DNA of 5,063 bases from Patescibacteria group bacterium (lineage in GTDB: Bacteria > Patescibacteriota > Dojkabacteria > SC72), in assembly GCA_018818345.1 (NCBI GenBank), contig JAHISI010000090.1:1-5063 (forward strand). Direction: 5' to 3'. Numbering within the stretch: position 1 is the stretch's first letter; each line of letters begins with the position of its first letter. The notes under the pieces are model-generated. The model made no database searches. It saw only the letters and a program-made list of their open reading frames with translations, and had not been told where the DNA came from. Positions 1 through 4,687 of this stretch are shown here, one piece after another. A program made the position numbers and the translations under genes.

Positions 1-169
1 CAGATACAATACCTACCCATATAAAGGATAGTATGTTTGCGATTGCAACCATTCTGTAGCATCCAATCCGCTTTTGAACATAAAGAACAATGACTGAGAT
101 AACAACCAACACACCTGGAACAATCCAGGATATGTTAAGTGTTTCTGTTGCCAAAAGAATTCTTTCCAT
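1..169 (-). CDS. Small membrane protein, N-terminal part (runs off left edge)
   Basis: Only the first 56 codons are in the window, and the reading frame is open to the left edge. The protein begins MERILLATETLNISW and has two hydrophobic stretches, about residues 14-30 and 40-56. They are separated by a short basic, aromatic loop (VQKRIGCYR), so it should be an integral membrane protein with at least two helices. The start is well supported: an ideal Shine-Dalgarno sequence, AGGAGGAG, ends 5 bases before the ATG. The gene lies on the same strand as the histidine phosphatase remnant, 85 bases downstream of that remnant's stop. I do not recognise the family. The ABC-2 permease missing from beside the ATPase in this window is a conceivable identity, but nothing in these residues supports it. 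Confidence 0.7.
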   Translation of the reverse strand, partial: MERILLATETLNISWIVPGVLVVISVIVLYVQKRIGCYRMVAIANILSFIWVGIVS

Positions 170-174
170 AACAT

Positions 175-182
175 CTCCTCCT
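175..182 (-). promoter_or_regulatory. Strong Shine-Dalgarno site for the membrane-protein gene
   Basis: The minus strand reads AGGAGGAG followed by ATGTT and then the ATG at 169-167. This is a near-perfect anti-16S match at a normal distance. It shows that the organism uses canonical Shine-Dalgarno initiation for at least some genes, in contrast with the three exported-protein genes on the right, which lack one. Confidence 0.8.
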
Positions 183-230
183 GTAAAAGATCGTACGAAT
201 TTATACCTCACCTCGTGAAGTAATTAGCTG

Positions 231-236
231 ATTATA
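231..236 (-). promoter_or_regulatory. Possible -10 element upstream of the membrane-protein gene
   Basis: A perfect TATAAT occurs on the minus strand in the 85-base gap between the histidine phosphatase remnant and the membrane-protein gene. No good -35 hexamer lies 16-18 bases upstream; the best is TGTAAT with 17-base spacing, at 254-259. It would give a leader of about 55 bases. In AT-rich DNA such a hexamer can arise by chance, so this is a tentative call. Confidence 0.3.
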
Positions 237-254
237 CTACTACGAAAGGAAATA

Positions 255-482
255 TTACACTGTATACACCCACCCTGCTTCCCACTTCCCTATCTTTCTC
301 CAATCGTTTTTAAATGCTTCTTCCCATGTCATATTCTTTAGTAATACATCTAATGCTAATTGTGGTGCTTTATGTGCAACTATAGCTATATGTTTACCAT
401 CATATTTACTTTTAATATCGTTTAAGAATAACCCTATTCTTTCCTTTACATCTTCATATGATTCTACGATTTCAGCAATATT
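255..482 (-). pseudogene. Histidine phosphatase (phosphoglycerate mutase-like) 3' remnant
   Basis: This minus-strand frame is open for 75 codons and ends at a TAA (257-255). It has no ATG, GTG or TTG start before the last third. From ESYEDVKERIGLFLNDI through KHIAIVAHKAPQLALDVLL to the tryptophan-rich tail (NDWRK, then GKWEAGW), it reads as the C-terminal third of a COG0406-type histidine phosphatase. The second catalytic histidine is present (VAHKAPQ, codon at 374-372). The N-terminal RHG motif that carries the phosphorylated histidine, and the central region, are absent. Resemblance to the family begins at about ESY, near position 461, exactly where the neighbouring 198-residue gene stops. 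The frame is closed upstream by a TAA at 485-483. I infer that the 5' two-thirds of a phosphatase gene were lost or replaced. The remaining sequence shows no further frameshift, so the event may be recent. An assembly chimera is the main alternative. Confidence 0.75.
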
Positions 483-1060
483 TTAATAGTGCCATTATCA
501 GGATCTTCGATAAGTAAGATTATTTTCCTAAACGGAGAAACAATGGTATTCGCATTTTCTTGCTTATGTAAATAATCCAGAATTTGTTTTCTTTGTACTT
601 CGAGACCTGCTATCAAATCACCCTCATCATATATTAACAAATCAATCGGCATCGAATTATCATACTGCTGAACACACTTTCTATTTTTCTCAGCAACTAC
701 ATTTTTTAAAGCATTTATTCGCTCAATCGATTGAGGTAATTCTCTTAAAACACCTGTATCTGGAGAAGAAATTTCGTTTCCATTATCATCAACTTTTACT
801 ATTTCACCAACTGTCAAGATTCCGATATCTTGTTTATGTACAAATTCTGAATTGATAAGCTGTTCCGTATAATTAGGGATATTGTTAAATCTACCGCTAG
901 TTGGCGTATCAAAATACCTTGTTATTTCAACTCCGAAGGGATTGTTATTCTCGTCTGCCAATATAAAATCTGGAGCTTCGTTTTCCTTAACAATTTTGTA
1001 TTTAATTTCGGAGTAAAATTTTCTCAGTATGATGAGTTCCTCATCCTTTTTCTTGTTCAT
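464..1060 (-). CDS. Hypothetical protein with PD-(D/E)XK-like motif, tRNA-adjacent
   Basis: A 198-residue soluble, charged protein with no signal peptide or membrane segment. I chose the ATG at 1060-1058 (MNKKKDEEL). The frame stays open to an ATG at 1123, but that would run through the tRNA-Ser gene. No clear Shine-Dalgarno site precedes either start. The clearest motif is near the N-terminus: E28-A-P30-D31-F, then eleven residues, then G43-V44-E45-I46-T47. This resembles the PD...(D/E)xK core of restriction-endonuclease-like folds, with threonine in place of the usual lysine. A second hydrophobic-acidic strand (IDLLIYDEGD, about 139-148) and a third (RKIILLIEDPD, about 178-188) fit an alpha/beta core. 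The gene sits between a tRNA and a truncated phosphatase, with its stop codon overlapping the remnant, which suggests acquired DNA. Nuclease function is inference from motif shape only. The missing lysine could mean an inactive or divergent member. Confidence 0.75.
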   Translation of the reverse strand: MNKKKDEELIILRKFYSEIKYKIVKENEAPDFILADENNNPFGVEITRYFDTPTSGRFNNIPNYTEQLINSEFVHKQDIGILTVGEIVKVDDNGNEISSPDTGVLRELPQSIERINALKNVVAEKNRKCVQQYDNSMPIDLLIYDEGDLIAGLEVQRKQILDYLHKQENANTIVSPFRKIILLIEDPDNGTIKILLKS

Positions 1061-1080
1061 ATAAATTACCAATAAATATC

Positions 1081-1170
1081 TGGCGGAGAGGAAGGGATTC
1101 GAACCCCCGATATGGTTACCCATATAACGGTTTTCAAGACCGTCTCATTCGACCACTCTGACACCTCTCC
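1081..1170 (-). tRNA. tRNA-Ser (anticodon UGA), CCA encoded
   Basis: A full class II tRNA folds on the minus strand. The 7-bp acceptor stem is GGAGAGG/CCTCTCC, followed by discriminator G and an encoded CCA (1083-1081). The anticodon stem ACGGT/ACCGT encloses the loop CTTGAAA, giving anticodon TGA at 1136-1134, which reads UCA-type serine codons. The long variable arm is a 6-bp stem, ATATGG/CCATAT, with a GTAA loop, characteristic of serine tRNAs. The T loop is TTCGAAT; its stem GGGGG/CCCTT contains two G-U pairs. The gene is intact. It lies 38 bases downstream of the ABC ATPase stop codon on the same strand, but appears to have its own promoter. The 198-residue gene starts 20 bases beyond its 3' end. 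Confidence 0.97.
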
Positions 1171-1188
1171 ATATATATGAACATAGGG

Positions 1189-1197
1189 ATTATACCA
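1189..1197 (-). promoter_or_regulatory. Extended -10 promoter for tRNA-Ser
   Basis: The minus strand reads TGGTATAAT, a perfect -10 hexamer with the TGn extension that can substitute for a -35 box. No convincing -35 is seen at normal spacing (AAGATT at 17 bases). Transcription would start around 1182, about 12 bases before the mature tRNA 5' end, leaving a short leader for RNase P. Just upstream, between the ATPase stop codon and this element, is a run of eight T on the minus strand (1204-1197). It has no stem before it, so I do not call it a terminator. Confidence 0.55.
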
Positions 1198-1208
1198 AAA
1201 AAAACCTA

Positions 1209-2174
1209 TTAAATCTTGTACCCACCCTCAAAAATACCCTTAATAACAGATTCTAAGTTAGGTTCACTAATATCCAAATCCACAACCTCAAACAAATTCA
1301 ACAACTCCTTAGACACATCACTAACCCTCTCCCTACTCACCTCTAAAGTACCCTCATTACCACTACACACAGTTAACTTACCCAAAGCTTTAAAATCATC
1401 AGGACTAATATTCTCCTTTAAAACAAAATGAATATGTTTTTCCTTAACAAAACCATTAATCAATTCAGAAATCTTACCATCATACAAAACCACACCATGA
1501 TCAATAACTATAACCCTTTTACAAAGATTAGAAACATCCTCCATATTATGACTTGTCAGTAGTACCGTAGCCTTGTACCTCTGGTTATACACCTTAACAA
1601 ACTCCCTCAAGTTATGCTGAGAAACCACATCAAGCCCAATAGTAGGCTCATCAAGAAAAACTAACTCAGGAGTATGCAACAACGCCGCAACAATCTCACA
1701 CCTCATACGCTCACCCAATGAAAGATTCCTAGTAGGCTTCAATATGACTTCTTGGATATCTAAAATCTCAACCATCTCGTTGACCACCTCATTGTATTCC
1801 TTGTCCGGAATACCATATATCTCCTTGTTAAGTTTGAACGTCTCTATTGGAGCTAACTCCCACCACAACTGACTCTTCTGACCCATCACAAGTGCAATCT
1901 TCTGTAGAAATTCCTTCTTACGCTTCATAGGTTCAAACCCCAGCACCTCAACCTCACCACTAGTAGGAACCAACAAACCCGAAAGACACTTCAAAGTAGT
2001 AGTCTTACCTGCCCCATTAGGACCAATGAAACCAACTACCTCTTCACCATATATATCAAAAGAAATATCCTTAACCGCTTCAACCTCCCTCTTCTCAGTA
2101 CTAAACAAACCCCTACTAACCTTAGTATGATATATCTTCTTTAAATTTTTAATATGTACAACGGTCTCTTTCAT
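1209..2174 (-). CDS. ABC-2-type transporter ATPase, COG4586/NatA-like
   Basis: This complete 321-residue cytoplasmic ATPase powers an export-type ABC-2 transporter by binding ATP as a dimer. Visible motifs in order: Walker A GPNGAGKTT (51-59); Q-loop within VMGQKSQLWWEL (about 96-107, Q99), a wording typical of COG4586; signature LSLGER (151-156) in place of LSGGQ; Walker B LVFLDEP (171-177); D-loop GLD (180-182); switch histidine H209 in LTSHNMEDV. An accessory C-terminal region of about 80 residues follows. The length matches the family. COG4586 ATPases usually sit next to one or two six-helix permeases, but none follows here: the next gene downstream is tRNA-Ser. The substrate is unknown. 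The gene diverges from the exported-protein cluster across 39 bases, so a role in exporting surface material is possible but unproven. The coding strand is strongly G/T-rich. A purine-rich AAAGGAAAG lies 17 bases before the ATG, too far for an ideal ribosome site. Confidence 0.95.
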   Translation of the reverse strand: MKETVVHIKNLKKIYHTKVSRGLFSTEKREVEAVKDISFDIYGEEVVGFIGPNGAGKTTTLKCLSGLLVPTSGEVEVLGFEPMKRKKEFLQKIALVMGQKSQLWWELAPIETFKLNKEIYGIPDKEYNEVVNEMVEILDIQEVILKPTRNLSLGERMRCEIVAALLHTPELVFLDEPTIGLDVVSQHNLREFVKVYNQRYKATVLLTSHNMEDVSNLCKRVIVIDHGVVLYDGKISELINGFVKEKHIHFVLKENISPDDFKALGKLTVCSGNEGTLEVSRERVSDVSKELLNLFEVVDLDISEPNLESVIKGIFEGGYKI

Positions 2175-2177
2175 ATA

Positions 2178-2206
2178 TTGATTGACTAATACTTTCCTTT
2201 TACAAT
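2178..2206 (+). promoter_or_regulatory. Sigma70-like promoter giving a leaderless mRNA for the 401-residue protein
   Basis: TTGATT (2178-2183), a 17-base spacer and TACAAT (2201-2206) form a good housekeeping-type promoter. Transcription is expected about 6-8 bases after the -10, around 2212-2214, which coincides with the first ATG at 2214. There is no room for an untranslated leader and no Shine-Dalgarno sequence. The -35 begins 4 bases from the start codon of the divergent ATPase. Confidence 0.6.
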
Positions 2207-2230
2207 ATCATTAATGATGAAAACTGCCAA
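2202..2230 (-). promoter_or_regulatory. Divergent promoter for the ABC ATPase, overlapping the rightward promoter
   Basis: On the minus strand TTGGCA (2230-2225), a 17-base spacer and TATTGT (2207-2202) precede the ATPase. The start would fall near 2195, giving a leader of about 20 bases that begins within AAAGGAAAG. The -10 overlaps the rightward -10 in five of six positions, and the -35 lies inside the first codons of the 401-residue gene. The two promoters therefore cannot be occupied at the same time. The -35 matches 5 of 6 consensus bases and the -10 matches 4 of 6. Confidence 0.4.
2207..2218. repeat. Perfect 12-bp palindrome at the divergent promoter and start codon
   Basis: ATCATTAATGAT is a perfect inverted repeat. 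It lies between the rightward -10 and the duplicated ATG start codons (2214 and 2217), and inside the spacer of the leftward promoter. A dimeric regulator bound here would affect both genes. No second copy is seen in the window, and no regulator gene is nearby, so operator function is inference. A 12-bp AT-rich palindrome can also occur by chance. Confidence 0.35.
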
Positions 2231-3419
2231 TATATTCAAAACAATCCTGGTAGCTGGGATATCCATATCACTAGCACAAGCCGTATTTGCTACAGATTTA
2301 GATTCTACAAGCTACAAAATTGTAGGAGCCACGACATCTGCAGGAGGAGGACTCTTAGACTCAGCATCAGGTAGCTACAGCCTCATGAACTCTGTAGGAA
2401 ACATAGCCGCAGACCCTAGAAGCTACTCTACTAACTACAGACTACAACAAGACCCATCCGTAAACTTCATAGCTGCCCAACCAGGTATCCAATGCTTTGA
2501 AACAACTACCGATGGAGCCACTAACTGCTTAACAGGTCCTACAGAATTAAGTGGAGGTATGGTTGCAATCTGTGGCGCAGGCGGATGCTACAACAAAGCA
2601 CGATTTGAGATTGTAACAAACAGCAATCCCTCAGACACCCTGTATACCATCGCTATCTCAACTGACAATTTTGTAAATGATATTCAATATATCGATGGTG
2701 CAACATTCAGACCAGAAGCCGTTGGAAACCATGACATAAATGATTTCAGAACCCAAACCTACTGGGAAACAGAAGTCTTCAATATCCAAGGATTACAAGC
2801 AACTACCCTCTACTATATTAGAATCTCTGCCTTACAAGGAGACTTCACACAATCGGACTACAGCATAGCCTCAAGTACAACTACAGCAGCAGGATCCATA
2901 TCTTTTGATATTGATATTGCAGATTCCACAGGCATAACCGCAGATACAGATGCACCATACACCATAGCTTTCTCTGGAACTGACGACCTCATGGCAGGAG
3001 CTGCAGCTACAACTGCCCCTAACCTAGTATGGCTAGATATTAACAGTAACTCCACAGGAGGAGTAGCCATAATTCAGTTTGGTAAAAATGGAGGACTCTA
3101 CAGTCCCACCACTTCACAAACCATAGCTTCAGCTACGGCAGATTTAGATTCTGTGTCTGAAGGATTTGGATTACAAAGCTACTATATTGATAATGACACC
3201 TCTGCATTCCTTGGAGATCTCACCGCTATGACAAATTATGCAGGAAGTATAAACAGCGTAGGAGCAGTATCTACCACAGCAAACAAAATATATGATGGAG
3301 ATGGTCCAATCCAGAATGGAAGAGTTGGAATCAATCTAATTGCAAAAGCGAATACCAGTAAAACACCTGCAACCGACTACTCTGAAGAAATATATTTTGT
3401 TTTAGTACCTAGGTATTAG
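2214..3419 (+). CDS. Exported beta-rich surface protein with FN3-like domain
   Basis: A 401-residue protein with a Sec signal peptide: basic start MMKTANIFK, hydrophobic core about 10-22, likely cleavage after VFA (26). Residues 30-80 contain SYKIVGATTSAGGGLL and DPRSYSTNYRLQ, a pattern I associate with secreted proteins of candidate-phyla bacteria. Cysteines at 94, 105, 120 and 125 could form two disulfides. Residues about 129-225 look like a fibronectin type III domain, with YTIAISTDNF and then GLQATTLYYIRISA. The C-terminal 175 residues form another beta domain (LVWLDINSNSTGGVAIIQF, GFGLQSYYIDND), ending DYSEEIYFVLVPRY, similar to the end of the next gene's product. There is no LPXTG sorting signal and no C-terminal membrane anchor. 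Two adjacent ATGs open the gene, and I keep the first. It is followed by a 132-base gap with a separate promoter for the next gene. The predicted role is extracellular or surface-attached; the exact function is unknown. Confidence 0.9.
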   Translation: MMKTANIFKTILVAGISISLAQAVFATDLDSTSYKIVGATTSAGGGLLDSASGSYSLMNSVGNIAADPRSYSTNYRLQQDPSVNFIAAQPGIQCFETTTDGATNCLTGPTELSGGMVAICGAGGCYNKARFEIVTNSNPSDTLYTIAISTDNFVNDIQYIDGATFRPEAVGNHDINDFRTQTYWETEVFNIQGLQATTLYYIRISALQGDFTQSDYSIASSTTTAAGSISFDIDIADSTGITADTDAPYTIAFSGTDDLMAGAAATTAPNLVWLDINSNSTGGVAIIQFGKNGGLYSPTTSQTIASATADLDSVSEGFGLQSYYIDNDTSAFLGDLTAMTNYAGSINSVGAVSTTANKIYDGDGPIQNGRVGINLIAKANTSKTPATDYSEEIYFVLVPRY

Positions 3420-3421
3420 GT

Positions 3422-3455
3422 AAAAAAACACCCTGCTCCAGTATTTCTAGAGGGT
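3422..3455. terminator. Hairpin after the 401-residue gene; T-tract on the minus strand
   Basis: ACCCT (3430-3434) pairs with AGGGT (3451-3455), and an inner CCAG/CTAG arm (one G-U pair) continues the stem after a bulge. Three bases after the stop codon there is an A7 tract (3422-3428). On the minus strand this reads as hairpin plus G plus seven T, the classic intrinsic-terminator order. On the plus strand the bases after the stem are only ATAATTAATGGTTT, a weak U-tract. It could be a poor plus-strand terminator for the gene just upstream, or a barrier against antisense transcription. Confidence 0.35.
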
Positions 3456-3477
3456 ATAATTAATGGTTTATAATTAT

Positions 3478-3506
3478 TTGACAAAGACATCATTTTTATA
3501 TTAAAT
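3478..3506 (+). promoter_or_regulatory. Promoter for the 376-residue exported-protein gene
   Basis: A perfect -35 TTGACA (3478-3483) is followed after 17 bases by TTAAAT (3501-3506), a 4-of-6 match to the -10; TATTAA at 3499 is an alternative with shorter spacing. Transcription would start near 3513, leaving a leader of about 39 bases. The leader has no Shine-Dalgarno sequence close to the ATG: the only AAAGG, at 3519-3523, is 28 bases away. Upstream are two direct copies of TATAATTA (3455 and 3469), 14 bases apart. Confidence 0.5.
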
Positions 3507-3551
3507 TGTATTTGTATTAAAGGTACTCAATTATATTTCTGCCCTAAAAAT

Positions 3552-4682
3552 ATGAAAAAGTCAGGCTTGATAACTAGTGGTATCTCCATTGTCATTTTAA
3601 CTGTGTTCTTCGTAATAATTGCACCTGCTTTCATATCCAAAGCCAATGCCTTAGCTGCAACCTACTTCTACTTAAGTAGAATTCAAGCAAATATTAATGG
3701 TTCTTCAGCTACTGTTGAATATGTCTTAGCGGTAGATACATCACAAACAATACCTACTGGAGGAACAGTTACAATTACATTTCCCGACAATGACGATGCT
3801 AACTGGTGTAGAACCGCAGGAGCTTTAACTGTTGCCGGCGTTGCATCATCCATAGTCGATCTTTCCGCAACAAACTGGGCAATCGATGCAGTATTACCAA
3901 CTACAGGCACATTAGCAGCATCATGTACACAGGGATCAGGAGCATCTTCCGTAGATACAATCACAATTTCAAATGTCGATACATTAACAGCGGGAACTAC
4001 ATATGGCGTAAAACTAACTAATGGGTCAGCCGCAGGAGTACTTGGAACAGATGATACTGCAGGAGAACATGAAATATCTGTTGAAACAAGAAATGGTACC
4101 ACTATTGATTCTGGTACATTCAAAGTTTACTTAGTATCAAATGATACTGTAGTAGTATCAGCAACTGTTTCATCAGTACCATCAGTAAGCTGTACAATTA
4201 GTACAAACTCTGTTAACTTAGGCTCACTCTACCCTGGAGGATCATATTCAACAGTAACCCATGAGATATCTACAAGCACATCAACTACAACTAGTGGCTA
4301 TTACTGGGCCGCATATGGTGCTGGAGACGGATCAACAGATGCAGGTCTTTACAAAGTTCCTGCAAGTCCATACCTCTTGGCATCTACAGGAAGTACAACA
4401 ATTGACCTTACAGGTGTAAATGCTGAAGGCTTTGGTATGACTGTCTCTGACCCTGATGGTGCAGGTACTGCAGCAATTCCAGCAGACTTTGGAACTGGTA
4501 GTGCAGGAACATTTGGAGCATTAGACAGAACAGCTGCAGGCGCACAATTGATTTTGTATCAAAACGGTTCACAGTCATCATCGGAAAGTGCTACAATAAC
4601 ATATGGTGCTAGAGCAGGATCATCTGCAATTGCAGGTAGCTACTCTGAAAGTGTCACCTTTGTTTGCGGTGGTTACTACTAA
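3552..4682 (+). CDS. Exported two-domain beta-sandwich surface protein
   Basis: A 376-residue protein with a signal peptide: MKK start, long hydrophobic core ISIVILTVFFVIIAPAFI (11-28), cleavage likely after ANA (33) or ALA (35). An uncleaved N-terminal anchor is also possible. The mature part has two beta domains. Domain 1 (about 36-205) contains TVTITFPDNDDANW and a cysteine pair, C86 and C125. Domain 2 (about 210-376) begins SVSCTIS and ends SVTFVCGGYY, so C214 and C372 could bridge its first and last strands. This layout resembles WxL-type and spore-coat-U/CsuA-like beta sandwiches, but no WxL tryptophan motif is present. Lysine is scarce and Ser/Thr/Ala/Gly dominate, as in many exposed fibrous proteins. 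No Shine-Dalgarno site is visible. The next gene starts 5 bases after the stop, implying co-transcription. I infer a structural surface protein, possibly a pilin-like or wall-associated subunit. Confidence 0.9.
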   Translation: MKKSGLITSGISIVILTVFFVIIAPAFISKANALAATYFYLSRIQANINGSSATVEYVLAVDTSQTIPTGGTVTITFPDNDDANWCRTAGALTVAGVASSIVDLSATNWAIDAVLPTTGTLAASCTQGSGASSVDTITISNVDTLTAGTTYGVKLTNGSAAGVLGTDDTAGEHEISVETRNGTTIDSGTFKVYLVSNDTVVVSATVSSVPSVSCTISTNSVNLGSLYPGGSYSTVTHEISTSTSTTTSGYYWAAYGAGDGSTDAGLYKVPASPYLLASTGSTTIDLTGVNAEGFGMTVSDPDGAGTAAIPADFGTGSAGTFGALDRTAAGAQLILYQNGSQSSSESATITYGARAGSSAIAGSYSESVTFVCGGYY

Positions 4683-4687
4683 ACGTT

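Noticed and set aside
191..198. Palindrome TCGTACGA
   Set aside because: Eight bases, single copy, and not positioned on a convincing promoter. Chance is likely.
208..218. Small inverted repeat TCAC-CTC-GTGA in the gap before the membrane-protein gene
   Set aside because: Only four base pairs with a three-base loop, and no T-tract. Too weak to call a terminator or operator.
455..500. Duplicated tRNA 3' end as an attachment site at the phosphatase junction
   Set aside because: I looked for a copy of the tRNA-Ser T-arm and acceptor sequence around the junction and found none, so a simple integrase-made flanking repeat is not supported within the window.
1061..1123. Upstream in-frame ATG at 1123 extending the 198-residue protein by 21 residues
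   Set aside because: The extension would be translated from inside the intact tRNA-Ser gene. The ATG at 1060 gives a start free of the tRNA.
1197..1204. T8 run on the minus strand after the ABC ATPase as an intrinsic terminator
   Set aside because: No GC-rich stem precedes it. It lies next to the tRNA promoter and may simply be AT-rich spacer.
1216..1431. 71-codon plus-strand open frame
   Set aside because: It lies opposite the clearly coding ABC ATPase gene, and its Ser/Thr/Leu-rich translation reflects the complement of that gene.
2858..3070. 70-codon minus-strand open frame
   Set aside because: It is antisense to the 401-residue exported protein, with no ribosome site and no recognisable product.
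3683..4123. 146-codon minus-strand open frame
   Set aside because: It is fully antisense to the 376-residue exported protein. The long open frame is a by-product of that gene's repetitive Thr/Ser/Ala codons, and the translation looks like no known protein.
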